Source of the DNA: an uncultured Butyricicoccus sp.
Lineage (GTDB): Bacteria; Bacillota; Clostridia; Oscillospirales; Butyricicoccaceae
NCBI GenBank assembly: GCA_934532985.1
Contig: CAKTAV010000005.1
Location: 118,715 to 182,714 of the forward strand
Direction of reading: 5' to 3'
DNA: 64,000 bases
This document shows, piece by piece, positions 50,479 to 58,635 of the stretch. The notes below the pieces were generated by a model. That model was not told the origin of the DNA, did no database searches, and worked only from the letters and a program-made list of their open reading frames with translations. The first letter of the stretch is position 1. Every line of letters starts with the position of its first letter. The translations under genes were made by a program, and so were the position numbers.

Positions 50479-50793
50479 ATGAAAAAGTTGGAGGAAAAGA
50501 AGGCATATCCCAAATATCGGAGGCTGCATCTCGTCGCGTCCCGAATCTTTTGGGCGAGCTGTGCATTGGTTGTGCTGTCATTTGTTCTGAGCCTGTTTTT
50601 GGGACGGGACAATACCGTCACCACGGTGCTGGCGTATGTTGCCATTGCGGGCGTTGTCGTGTTTTATCTGATGAACTTCCTGTTCTGGCGCTGCCCGGAC
50701 TGCCATAAGCCGATGCCCTTGTTTGGCCCGGTTCCGATTTGCCGCTACTGCAAGCGCGCGTTCATGGACAAAAACGGAGAATACCACTGGTAA
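50479..50793 (+). CDS. Small membrane protein with C-terminal zinc ribbon
   Basis: A 104-residue protein with a basic N-terminus, two membrane spans (about residues 22-41 and 48-68) and a C-terminal CPDCHKPM...CRYCKRAF zinc ribbon (about 72-97). GGAAAGTGAG lies ahead of the ATG. It has its own promoter and a terminator that it shares with the convergent gene. No function recognised. Confidence 0.78.
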   Translation: MKKLEEKKAYPKYRRLHLVASRIFWASCALVVLSFVLSLFLGRDNTVTTVLAYVAIAGVVVFYLMNFLFWRCPDCHKPMPLFGPVPICRYCKRAFMDKNGEYHW

Positions 50794-50806
50794 TGGGAGA
50801 AAAATT

Positions 50807-50840
50807 GGCACCCTGACAACCGTTCAGGGTGCTGTTTTTT
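50807..50840 (+). terminator. Terminator after the zinc-ribbon membrane protein gene
   Basis: GCACCCTGA pairs with TTCAGGGTGC, followed by TGTTTTTT. It overlaps the end of the convergent gene. Confidence 0.8.
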
Positions 50841-51585
50841 CGGAAGAAAACAGGCCGAGCTCAGCAGCGTCGGAAAAGGCGAGAATCTGCCGTGTGAGAC
50901 CGAGAGAATCCAGAAGCTCCCGCTTGGCGTGCAGCGTTTCGCGATCATCAAACAGGACAAAATGCGGCTGTCCATCGTCCGTATAGGTAAAATATTTGGC
51001 GCACAGCTCGTGAGAGAAAAACGGAACGGCGCCATAGGTTTGACACAGAATATCAATGTCAGAGGGGCGCAGCGGAATGCCTTCGGCGTCGGCGGACGGA
51101 ATCGGAAAGGCGGCGCAGGAGCGCACGAGCTGGATGACCAAACGCTGCGTTCCCAATTGCTCAATCAGATGAGAAAGTCGCCGCTTGAGACTGCCGCCGG
51201 AAATGGCGGTGTCCACGAGATAGAGACTGTTGGGGGCATGTTCCTGCTGGGAGAGTGGAACGATGCAGGACAAATGCAGGCGGGAGGCATATTGATCCAG
51301 CGCGGCGACGGTAGCGGCGAGTGCGGGGCGCGCAAGCTCGGCGAGAATCCCCTGACAGCTGCGCGACTGTGCCAGCGAGCAGGCGGAGGCTGCAAAGGCC
51401 TCTGGGGAGCGCACGGTTCCGCCTTGATCGAGGATGCCCAGCCAGTCACCGGAGGTAGTGAGCGGATGGCGAAGGGCGGAAAACGAGCCGGACGGCGTCA
51501 GGGCGGAGCAGAGATGCAGACAGGTCAGCTTGGCGCTGCGGACGGATTTGGCGTCCGCGCCAGCGGCGGCGATAATCGGTTGCAT
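50824..51585 (-). CDS. Protein of unknown function, 253 residues
   Basis: A soluble-looking protein without signal peptide or spans. AGGAGG lies 6 bases before the ATG, and the composition is normal, so it is a real gene. Recurrent features: STP-like LVDTAISGGSLKRRL in the middle, IPLRPSDIDILCQTYGAVPFF and HFVLFDDRETLHAKRELL. The spacing of acidic residues could suit a TIM-barrel hydrolase, but no family is recognised. It is divergent from a DNase IV-like gene with 91 bases between. Confidence 0.7.
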   Translation of the reverse strand: MQPIIAAAGADAKSVRSAKLTCLHLCSALTPSGSFSALRHPLTTSGDWLGILDQGGTVRSPEAFAASACSLAQSRSCQGILAELARPALAATVAALDQYASRLHLSCIVPLSQQEHAPNSLYLVDTAISGGSLKRRLSHLIEQLGTQRLVIQLVRSCAAFPIPSADAEGIPLRPSDIDILCQTYGAVPFFSHELCAKYFTYTDDGQPHFVLFDDRETLHAKRELLDSLGLTRQILAFSDAAELGLFSSEKTAP

Positions 51586-51676
51586 GAAATGCCTCCTGTA
51601 TAGTATGAAAAATGTGTGCTATTATGATATGAAGAGAAGCCGGAGATAGAACCGGACGATGAGAAAGGACGATAGT

Positions 51677-52534
51677 ATGATACGATTTGGCCCGGCGGGA
51701 AACGACAGCGCGTTTGCAGAGGCCGGATATAAGGCGACAGTGGACGCCCCGGCGTGGATTGCGCCCATGGGACTGACGGCTTATGAATATCAGTGCGGAC
51801 GCGGTGTGCGCGTCGGCGCAGAGACGGCGGGAAAAATTGGCGAGGCAGCACGGACACACGGGATCCAGCTATCGCTGCACGCGCCGTATTTTATCAACCT
51901 GTCTTCCCGCGACCCGAAACGAATGGAGGGCAACTGCCGTTATGTGCTGGAGAGCTGCGCAGCGGCACAGGCAATGGGCGCAGATCATATCGTGGTGCAC
52001 ACGGGCGGACTGGGCAAGCAGAGCCGCGACAAGGCGTTTGCCAACACGGTAGAAAACGTGAAGGAGCTGCTGGCGATACAAGAGCAGGAGGGATACGGCA
52101 ATTTGACGCTGTGCTTGGAGACGATGGGAAAAATAAACGTCATCGGTACAGCGGAGGAAATCTTCCGTCTGGTTGCGCTGGACGACCGGCTGCTGCCGTG
52201 CATTGACTTTGGTCATCTGAATGCGCGGACGCAGGGCGGACTGACGGAACGCGCGGCGGTGGCGGCGCTGTTTGACCAGATGGAGCAGCTGATTGGCATG
52301 GAGCGAGCACGCAGATTCCACAGCCACTTTTCCAAAATTGAGTACGGAAAGGGCGGCGAGGTGCGCCATCTGACGTTTGAGGACACGCAGTACGGGCCGG
52401 ATTTTACCCCATTTGCGGAGGAAATTGCCGCCCGCGGATACCAGCCGCGCATGATCTGCGAGTCGGCGGGAACACAGGCACGGGACGCGGTGGAGATGAT
52501 GCGGATTTATCAAATGCAGCAAAAGAAAGGATAA
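51677..52534 (+). CDS. Deoxyribonuclease IV / AP endonuclease family TIM-barrel protein
   Basis: A 285-residue protein of the Nfo (endonuclease IV) superfamily, which nicks DNA at abasic sites with a three-metal centre. LSLHAPYFINLSS, DHIVVHTGGLG, LCLETMGK, CIDFGHLNAR and FHSHFSKIEYG place the metal ligands. A late CESAGTQARDA completes it. It is distant from E. coli Nfo, so sugar-isomerase-like activity cannot be excluded. The start at 51677 follows AAAGGAC; another ATG lies 18 bases earlier. Confidence 0.85.
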   Translation: MIRFGPAGNDSAFAEAGYKATVDAPAWIAPMGLTAYEYQCGRGVRVGAETAGKIGEAARTHGIQLSLHAPYFINLSSRDPKRMEGNCRYVLESCAAAQAMGADHIVVHTGGLGKQSRDKAFANTVENVKELLAIQEQEGYGNLTLCLETMGKINVIGTAEEIFRLVALDDRLLPCIDFGHLNARTQGGLTERAAVAALFDQMEQLIGMERARRFHSHFSKIEYGKGGEVRHLTFEDTQYGPDFTPFAEEIAARGYQPRMICESAGTQARDAVEMMRIYQMQQKKG

Positions 52535-52559
52535 TGCGTAAGGAATAGCGGCAAAATAC

Positions 52560-52588
52560 TTGCAAAACAGACAGTAATCATGTAAAAT
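52560..52588 (+). promoter_or_regulatory. Promoter of efp
   Basis: TTGCAA and TAAAAT with a 17-base spacer lie 65 bases ahead of efp. Confidence 0.65.
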
Positions 52589-52653
52589 GTAAAGAGGTTA
52601 TTATGCGATTTATTACGCAATGAAATTTATTCAATACTTTGGAGGTTACATTT

Positions 52654-53211
52654 ATGCAAGCAGGCGAATTTCGTAACGGTACTACGTTTGAGATGGACGG
52701 TCAGGTTCTACAGGTTATCGAATTCCAGCATGTAAAGCCGGGCAAGGGTGCCGCATTCGTTCGCACGAAGATGAAGAACGTCATTACCGGTGCGGTAACA
52801 GAGCGTTCCTTCAACCCGACGGATAAGTTTGAGCAGGCGTTTGTTGAGCGCCGCGACATGCAGTATCTGTACAACGACGGCGATCTGTACTACTTCATGG
52901 ATAACGAGACCTATGAGCAGATCCCGATTTCCAAGGAGACGCTGGGCGATGACTTCCGCTTTGTCAAGGAAGAGATGATTTGTAAGGTTCTGTCCTATAA
53001 GGGCAACGTATTCTCGGTTGAACCGCCGCTGTTTGTCGAGCTGGAGATTACCGAGACCGATCCGGGCTTCAAGGGCAACACTGCAACCAACACGCTGAAG
53101 CCGGCTGTTGTTGAGACGGGTGCTACGGTTAAGGTTCCGCTGTTTATCGATCAGGGTGAGAAGATCAAGATCGACACCCGTACGGGCGAGTATCTGGAGC
53201 GTTCTAAGTAA
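52654..53211 (+). CDS. efp: Translation elongation factor P
   Basis: A 185-residue three-domain factor that rescues ribosomes at polyproline stretches. FQHVKPGKGAAFVRTKMKN carries the loop whose tip Lys (KPGKG) may be modified. FVEPPLFVELEITETDPG-type sequence and the terminal DTRTGEYLERSK are typical. TTGGAGG precedes the ATG. A zinc-ribbon gene follows after 42 bases. Confidence 0.98.
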   Translation: MQAGEFRNGTTFEMDGQVLQVIEFQHVKPGKGAAFVRTKMKNVITGAVTERSFNPTDKFEQAFVERRDMQYLYNDGDLYYFMDNETYEQIPISKETLGDDFRFVKEEMICKVLSYKGNVFSVEPPLFVELEITETDPGFKGNTATNTLKPAVVETGATVKVPLFIDQGEKIKIDTRTGEYLERSK

Positions 53212-53253
53212 TTTTTTGATTCGTATACTGTTTGCCGCGAAAAGGGAAGGAGA

Positions 53254-53673
53254 ATGGATATGACCCTTACAGAGCGTGTCGCATATATTCGAGGTTTGGC
53301 AGAAGGTCTGGGCGTTGATGAGAACCAGAAGGAAGGACGTGTCCTTCTTGCAATGCTGGAATTAATGGACGACATGGCGGAGTCTATTGCGGAGCTGGAG
53401 GACGAAAATGACGGTCTCCAGAATATTATTGACGCAATGCTGGAGGACTTCTACGACGACGATGATTCCTACGATGACGAAGATGCGGACATTGATTCGG
53501 ATACCGAGCTGTATCAGGTTGTCTGTCCGAGCTGCGGTGAGGAAATCTACGTCGATGAGCTGACGCTGGATAAGGGCAAGATTGGTTGTCCGGCATGTGG
53601 AGAGGATCTGGAATTTGATCTTTCTGCACTGGAAGAGGAAGCTCCCGCTTATCCGCAGACAGAGGAAATTTAA
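53254..53673 (+). CDS. CD1247-type N-terminal domain protein with zinc ribbon
   Basis: A 139-residue protein. The N-terminus (TLTERVAYIRGLAEGLGVD) is the domain seen in Clostridioides CD1247-like proteins, followed by a short coiled coil (about 45-70), an Asp-rich run (DFYDDDDSYDDEDADID) and a zinc ribbon CPSCGEEI...CPACGEDL. It lies just behind efp, and such placing is common in Clostridia. Function unknown; a scaffold or nucleic-acid-associated role is possible. Confidence 0.85.
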   Translation: MDMTLTERVAYIRGLAEGLGVDENQKEGRVLLAMLELMDDMAESIAELEDENDGLQNIIDAMLEDFYDDDDSYDDEDADIDSDTELYQVVCPSCGEEIYVDELTLDKGKIGCPACGEDLEFDLSALEEEAPAYPQTEEI

Positions 53674-53689
53674 AAATTGCAATAGTAAA

Positions 53690-53723
53690 GGGTCTGTTGT
53701 GTTTTGCGACAGACCCTATTTTT
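53690..53723 (+). terminator. Terminator after the CD1247-type gene
   Basis: GGGTCTGT and ACAGACCC form the stem, followed by TATTTTTTG. It heads the second intergenic repeat. Confidence 0.8.
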
Positions 53724-53746
53724 TGTAACAGATTCTATTAGATTAT

Positions 53747-53950
53747 GCTGTATGCTAGTCACTTCGTAAGTAGGTGGGTTTCCCGTCCATTTGCTTGTTC
53801 CCTTTGTGATAGTTGTTCGTGAGAGAAGTCTATTTTCTTTTGCTGCCAAAAGAAAACCGAAGAAAAGAAAACCAGTCAGGAGCGGGCGAGACGTACCGAC
53901 GCTTCGGTGCGGCGAGATAGCGTAATTTGCCGATGCGATAAAAGCAAAGA
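53747..53950. repeat. Intergenic repeat, copy 2 (longest contiguous copy)
   Basis: It starts like copy 1 (ACTTCGTA, GGGTTTCCCGTCC, TTTGCTTGTTC, ATAGTTGTT) and continues through TTTTCTTTTGCTGCCAAAAG and AAAACCAGTCAGGAGCG into the CCGACGCTTCGG module also found at 50077. Several short hairpins are visible. It lies in a 339-base gap that holds no gene. The remaining bases to 54012 contain nothing recognised. Confidence 0.75.
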
Positions 53951-54012
53951 ACGAGACTGGATATCTTCTCAAAGTATCCCATCTCGTTCTTTTATATACT
54001 CATTTTTTTCAA

Positions 54013-55755
54013 TTATGAATCAGAAATGATACCGTTTTCCGCCGCATTGGAAGAACCGCGGTGAACAATAACCAGAATCTTCACCTTGGTCTTTTCAAAC
54101 TGGCTGGAACGGATCTTCTTGATGTACATATTATGCGGATGACCGGAGACGAGCGTGTGATAAACCATGCTATCCTGATCGGTCAGGCGGCCGATTTCCT
54201 CGCCATCCTCGGTGATGACCATACATTCGGAATCGTCCGGTCCGCAGGTGATATAGACTGGCTGTCCCTTGACACATTCAGAAATGGCACGCAGACGGCG
54301 CTTTTTGCCGGTGCCCTTGAGCTTCCACGTCAGGCGGAAATACTCGTCGGAAGCAGAGGGAATGGAGGCATCCGGGGAAACCCAGTGCGCACCCCATGCT
54401 GGTTCGTCCTCGTCGTCCTCGTCGGCATTGAGTACCTGTGCTGGAGAGAGAACGGGTGCGATCGGCTTGGTCTCCGCATCATGCTCTGCGGGGGCTGTAC
54501 CTACCAGAGCCGAAGCCTCAAGCGGGGCTCCCGCTGTGGGTGCAGTCTCGGCCGGGGTGGGCTTGGTTGCGACGGAGGACAGTACCTGGCTGACGAGTGG
54601 ATTCGGCGTGAGATGCTCCGCGGCAAACAGAGAATCCTCTGCTTGCGGAGCAGAAGGCGGCACAGGCTCGTGTTCTGTTTCGGTGATGCTGTAGTCTTCG
54701 ACAGTCAGTGCATTGGCTTGCGGCGCTTCCGGTTCCTTTTCTTCCGCGGCGATCTCTTTGACCGATTCCTCTGTGACGGCACTTTCTTCCGCAGGAGCAG
54801 CTTCTTTTTCAACAGATGTCTCGAACGTATCTTCTTCTGCGGGAACAACTTCCTCTTCTACTGCGTCCTCGACAATGGCGTCTGCTGTTGGTTCGCTTTC
54901 CTCGATCAACACTGCTTCCGCAATCGGCTCGGCGTCAACCGATTCCGTCATTTCCGGTGCAGGCGGATCTTCGGTTTCGATAGCGGTGTCCTCGGCTGGA
55001 GCAGCTGCGGCTTCCACAATCTGGGGAACAGAAACTTCTTCTGTGTAAGTATCTTCCTTGCTTTCTTCTGGCACTTCGGAGCTTTCTTCTGCTTGCTCTG
55101 GCTGTCCGGATATCGTGATCGGCTCTTCGACGGCAACCTCTTCTGGTGCTTCAGCTTCCGGCTCTTTGGTGAGAATTGCGGTTGCTTCGAATGCGTTTGC
55201 TTCTGCCGCTGCGGTGGGTTCGGATATCTCTGACTTGGAAGGAAATACCGCACGGGGGACATCGCCCATGGTGTCGGTTGTCACAATGGGTTCGGGCTGT
55301 TTGACAACAACAGTAGCGTCGTCTGCCGCCGCGTCTGCACGAGCAAGGACAGCAGTGGCATCTTCCTCCAACTGTGATTCGCGGTCATCGACGAGCGATG
55401 CGACGTTGGACAGCATGGACTGCGTACCAGACATGGGACGAGAGGGCTTCGCCGTCTTGCGCTGCACGGCAGAGGAAATGGCGTTCATCAGATCATCCAT
55501 TTCGTCATCCACCTCGTCAGCGGGGGACGGTGTCTCCGGTTCCGGTGTTGATACTTTTTCTTTAGATGCGGGCGCATCGGGAGAGATCGTGCGCTTATGG
55601 ACCCGCGGAATCATCATTGTAGCATCGGAAACATCTTCACTGGGATCCGGAGAGGAAAATGGCTGCAACAGGGAGGTCTTTTCCCACTCTTCCTCTTCGT
55701 AATCATAATCCTGACTGCGTCGATGATCTTTAAATAAAAAAGAGAATAATCCCAT
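54013..55755 (-). CDS. Large acidic, low-complexity protein with a C-terminal folded domain
   Basis: A 580-residue protein with no signal peptide. It opens MGLFSFLFKDHRRSQD, then a 400-residue disordered region rich in Glu, Ala, Pro, Ser and Val, and ends in an ordered domain of about 110 residues (EYFRLTWKLKGTGKKRRL to VKILVIVHRG). That domain, with TCGPDDSECMVITEDGEEIGRL, loosely recalls HIRAN-type beta domains, but this is only an impression. The second ATG (55755) is preferred, 8 bases after AGGAGG. It is monocistronic with its own promoter. It may tether or scaffold DNA- or wall-related partners; function unknown. Confidence 0.75.
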   Translation of the reverse strand: MGLFSFLFKDHRRSQDYDYEEEEWEKTSLLQPFSSPDPSEDVSDATMMIPRVHKRTISPDAPASKEKVSTPEPETPSPADEVDDEMDDLMNAISSAVQRKTAKPSRPMSGTQSMLSNVASLVDDRESQLEEDATAVLARADAAADDATVVVKQPEPIVTTDTMGDVPRAVFPSKSEISEPTAAAEANAFEATAILTKEPEAEAPEEVAVEEPITISGQPEQAEESSEVPEESKEDTYTEEVSVPQIVEAAAAPAEDTAIETEDPPAPEMTESVDAEPIAEAVLIEESEPTADAIVEDAVEEEVVPAEEDTFETSVEKEAAPAEESAVTEESVKEIAAEEKEPEAPQANALTVEDYSITETEHEPVPPSAPQAEDSLFAAEHLTPNPLVSQVLSSVATKPTPAETAPTAGAPLEASALVGTAPAEHDAETKPIAPVLSPAQVLNADEDDEDEPAWGAHWVSPDASIPSASDEYFRLTWKLKGTGKKRRLRAISECVKGQPVYITCGPDDSECMVITEDGEEIGRLTDQDSMVYHTLVSGHPHNMYIKKIRSSQFEKTKVKILVIVHRGSSNAAENGIISDS

Positions 55756-55790
55756 ATTCATAACCTCCTATACGAAACGCTTATATCTCT

Positions 55791-55819
55791 ATGATAGCAC
55801 GGATTGGAGCATGAATCAA
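55791..55819 (-). promoter_or_regulatory. Promoter of the acidic protein gene
   Basis: On the minus strand TTGATT and TATCAT are separated by 17 bases, about 35 bases ahead of the start. Confidence 0.6.
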
Positions 55820-55974
55820 TGAACAATCCATTAAATAACAGTGCTTGTACGGCGAAGGGTGGAAGCGGATGCAATACCGTATATCACCAGAACCAGCGGC
55901 ATATAATAAGGGCGTGTCGTTGTCACGAGCGAAATTCGGCTGGTGTAATGCGTGGAAGAAGGGTGGTTGCGAGC

Positions 55975-57300
55975 GTGAAAACACGGTTTGGAACGGATGG
56001 AATTCGAGGGCGTATTCCGGAGGAGTTGTGCGCGGAGCAGACGCTTCGCATAGGGGCGGCGATCGCGGAGCAATTCGGCGGGAAAAAGGGCGGACGCTGC
56101 CGGGTGGTACTGGGACATGATCCGCGCAGCTCGTCGGGCATGCTGGAGGCGGCGGTAACGGCAGGGCTGTGTGCTGCGGGCGCAGAGGTCGAGCGTGTCG
56201 GCGTGATGCCGACGCCGGGTGTCGCGTGGCTGACACGGCAGCATGAGGCAGATGGCGGTATCGTGATCTCCGCCTCTCATAATACGGCAGAGTATAACGG
56301 GATTAAGTGCTTTGATGCACAAGGATATAAGCTGAGTGATGTGCAGGAGAGGGAACTGGAGGAACGCATCGAGCGGGGACCACAGATGATGCAAGTGGGG
56401 CACGTCCGGATACCGCACCAAGATCCGGTGCGGGAGTACACGGATTATCTGGCGGGATGCGCTCACAGCGAGTTATCGGGGCTTCGCGTTGTGTTTGACG
56501 GCGCAAATGGCGCGGCTTCGGCGACAATTCCTCGGCTCATTCGGTGTTTGGATTTGCACGCCGATGTGATCGGATGCTATCCGAACGGTGAAAATATCAA
56601 CCGATTATGCGGGTCTACGGATCTGACGCAATTGCAGGAGCTGATGGCGAGTCATTCCTATGATGTTGGGTTTGCCTTTGACGGTGATGCTGACCGGTGT
56701 ATTGCGGTGGATGAACGCGGAGCGGTGCTGGATGGGGATGTCCTGCTGGGCGCACTGGCACAGCAGTGGAAACGGGAACATCCAGAGCAGAGGGCGCATG
56801 TGACGACAACGGTGTTGTCCAACGCCGGGCTGCGCCGGTTTTTGCGCGAACAGAGCATGGATATCACTTATACTGCGGTCGGAGACCGACAAGTGATGAA
56901 GGCAATGCGGGAAAACCAGGGCCGAGTCGGAGGAGAACCGTCAGGACACTTCATTCTTCGGGAATACAGCACGACGGGAGACGGGCAGCTGACGGCAATA
57001 CGACTGATGGAGTGGCTGGTGACGAGTGGAATGCGGGCATCGGACTTGCAAAGCCAGTGGAAACCGGTGCCGCAGGCGGCAAGGACAGTGACGGTGCCTG
57101 CGGGGAAAGGGGCAGAAATTGCCACATCGGAGGATGTGGAGCAGGCGGTGGCCGCTTGGCAAGAACGGCTGGGTGAGGGGAGAATTCTGGTTCGCCCATC
57201 GGGCACAGAGGCCGTGATTCGGGTCATGGCAGAATGCCCGGATGTTGCCCTAGCGGAGCAGGCCGCAGAGCATATTTGCCGCGTAATATGCCACAAATGA
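55975..57300 (+). CDS. glmM: Phosphoglucosamine mutase
   Basis: A 441-residue phosphohexomutase that turns glucosamine 6-phosphate into glucosamine 1-phosphate for UDP-GlcNAc. KTRFGTDGIRG at the start, the phosphoserine loop VISASHNTAEYNGIK, the metal loop FDGDADR and the sugar-binding GEPSGH, then RPSGTEAVIRV, are complete. GTG 55975 gives the family N-terminus, but only a weak GAAGAAGGGTGG lies before it; ATG 55948 is an alternative. A longer reading frame back to 55804 lies partly in the divergent promoter and is unlikely to be translated. Confidence 0.94.
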   Translation: MKTRFGTDGIRGRIPEELCAEQTLRIGAAIAEQFGGKKGGRCRVVLGHDPRSSSGMLEAAVTAGLCAAGAEVERVGVMPTPGVAWLTRQHEADGGIVISASHNTAEYNGIKCFDAQGYKLSDVQERELEERIERGPQMMQVGHVRIPHQDPVREYTDYLAGCAHSELSGLRVVFDGANGAASATIPRLIRCLDLHADVIGCYPNGENINRLCGSTDLTQLQELMASHSYDVGFAFDGDADRCIAVDERGAVLDGDVLLGALAQQWKREHPEQRAHVTTTVLSNAGLRRFLREQSMDITYTAVGDRQVMKAMRENQGRVGGEPSGHFILREYSTTGDGQLTAIRLMEWLVTSGMRASDLQSQWKPVPQAARTVTVPAGKGAEIATSEDVEQAVAAWQERLGEGRILVRPSGTEAVIRVMAECPDVALAEQAAEHICRVICHK

Positions 57301-57383
57301 GGGCGAATCCACCAGGAAACGACAGAATGCACAAAATCAAAACGCGCAAATTTCGAATAATCTTGTATTTTGCTCAAAGTAGA

Positions 57384-57412
57384 TTGACAAAAAACTGGCA
57401 CTGGGATATAAT
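57384..57412 (+). promoter_or_regulatory. Consensus SigA promoter just ahead of the sigma factor gene
   Basis: TTGACA and TATAAT with a 17-base spacer. The predicted transcription start (about 57418-57420) lies 2-4 bases before the ATG at 57422. Confidence 0.85.
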
Positions 57413-57421
57413 GAAAACAAT

Positions 57422-58048
57422 ATGAGTTACTCTTGTTCAGATTACAGCATGAAAAACGCGACGGAGGAAGAGCTTTGTCGGCGGGCACAGGAAGGAGATC
57501 GCACGGCGGAAGAAATTCTGGCGGTGCGCTGTTCCCCTTTGGTCAAATCCTGTGCACGACCATATTTCCTTGCCGGAGCGGACAGTGAGGATCTGATACA
57601 GGAAGGCATGCTGGGATTGCTGAAAGCAATCCGCTCGTTTGATCCGGAGCGCGGCGGTTCGTTCTATGCATTTGCACGAACCTGTGTGCTCAGCCGTATT
57701 TATTCGGCGGTTCGGTCGGCGGCGGCCAGCAAGCATCGGCCACTTAACCAAGCGGAAAGCATTTCGGAGAAATCTCTCGTTGAAGAAGCCTTTGACGTTC
57801 CCGCGGCACTATCTGCCGAGGACCCTGCACAGCTGATCATCAGTCAGGAGGAGAAGCGTCAGCAGTGGGAAACACTGGCAGAGCGCCTGTCCCCATTTGA
57901 AAATGACGTACTCAAACTCTTCCTCAAGGGGTTGTCCTATCCGGACATGGCAGAAGAGCTGGGAAAACCAGTGAAATCGGTGGATAATGCGATCCAGAGG
58001 ATTCGGCGCAAAGCGGCGCCGATTCTGCATGGCGGTAGCACGCAGTGA
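57422..58048 (+). CDS. SigH-like sigma-70 family RNA polymerase sigma factor, possibly leaderless
   Basis: A 208-residue sigma factor of the sigma-30/SigH type. Region 2 (FLAGADSEDLIQEGMLGLLKAIRSFDPERGGSFYAFA, in parts, about residues 48-88) and region 4 (LSPFENDVLKLFLKGLSYPDMAEELGKPVKSVDNAIQR) are clear. SigH drives early sporulation genes in Bacilli and Clostridia. The consensus promoter's start site falls only about 3 bases before ATG 57422, and no Shine-Dalgarno is present there or at the next ATG (57449), so the message may be leaderless. It is unusual among neighbours, nearly all of which have AGGAGG sites. Confidence 0.88.
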   Translation: MSYSCSDYSMKNATEEELCRRAQEGDRTAEEILAVRCSPLVKSCARPYFLAGADSEDLIQEGMLGLLKAIRSFDPERGGSFYAFARTCVLSRIYSAVRSAAASKHRPLNQAESISEKSLVEEAFDVPAALSAEDPAQLIISQEEKRQQWETLAERLSPFENDVLKLFLKGLSYPDMAEELGKPVKSVDNAIQRIRRKAAPILHGGSTQ

Positions 58049-58107
58049 CTTGTACGCAAACCAACCCGCCCAAGAAGGGACACGAATCAGTCAAGGAGAG
58101 ATTTATC

Positions 58108-58386
58108 ATGTATCAGGATAAGACAATTGTTTGCAAGGAATGCGGTCAGGAATTTGTTTTTTCCGCTGGTGAGCAGGCATTTTATGCCGAGCGCGGATTC
58201 CAGAACGAGCCGCAGCGCTGCAAGGCATGCCGCGACAAGAGAAAGAACGCAGCGCATGGCCCGCGCGAATACTTCACGGCAGTTTGCGCAAACTGCGGCA
58301 AGGAAGCGCGCGTTCCGTTCCAGCCGAAGAGCGACCGTCCGGTTTATTGCAGCGAGTGCTTCGCGAAGATGAAGGGCGAGGAGTAA
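58108..58386 (+). CDS. Double zinc-ribbon protein (CxxC_CxxC_SSSS type)
   Basis: A 92-residue protein with an N-terminal zinc module (TIVCKECGQEFVFSAGEQAF, then CKACRDKR) and a C-terminal one (CANCGKEARVPF, then CSECF). Such proteins are common in Clostridia and of unknown function, probably binding RNA or DNA. AAGGAGAG precedes the ATG. It follows the sigma gene by 59 bases and ends at a terminator. Confidence 0.88.
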   Translation: MYQDKTIVCKECGQEFVFSAGEQAFYAERGFQNEPQRCKACRDKRKNAAHGPREYFTAVCANCGKEARVPFQPKSDRPVYCSECFAKMKGEE

Positions 58387-58399
58387 TTTGAAAATAACA

Positions 58400-58430
58400 G
58401 GGTCTGTTGTGAAACACAACAGACCCTTTG
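58400..58430 (+). terminator. Terminator after the zinc-ribbon gene
   Basis: GGGTCTGTTGTG pairs exactly with CACAACAGACCC around AAA; TTTG follows. It heads the third repeat copy. Confidence 0.85.
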
Positions 58431-58499
58431 TTCATTGTACTGTATGCCAGTAGCTTTGGAGTGGACGAGCTTCCCACTCATTATTCGTTTTTTTCCTAC
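58431..58499. repeat. Intergenic repeat, partial copy 3
   Basis: CTGTATGCCAGTAGCTT resembles CTGTATGCTAGTCACTT of copy 2, and GTGGACGAGCTTCCCACTC matches the position of the GGACGGGTTTCCCGTCC hairpin in copy 1. The A/T-rich middle and GTCAGGAG end are missing. Confidence 0.55.
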
Positions 58500-58565
58500 A
58501 AAAGGGCGAAAATGTGCTGTTTCTTGCTTTTTCGATGATATCCAAAGTTTTCTTGGTGAAATGTA

Positions 58566-58594
58566 TTGAAAAAACGACACTGAGACAGTATAAT
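58566..58594 (+). promoter_or_regulatory. Promoter of the DUF1858 gene
   Basis: TTGAAA and TATAAT with a 17-base spacer lie 41 bases ahead of the start. Confidence 0.75.
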
Positions 58595-58635
58595 AAGATT
58601 GTCATTTTATTGATTTTGATTGGAGGTTTACCACC

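Noticed and set aside
49541..53950. CRISPR array suggested by repeated blocks
   Set aside because: Copies are kilobases apart, variable in length, and not separated by regular spacers; no cas gene is present.
55804..55974. 57-codon N-terminal extension of glmM
   Set aside because: It overlaps the promoter of the divergent gene, has no family similarity, and GlmM proteins begin at the KTRFGTDG segment.
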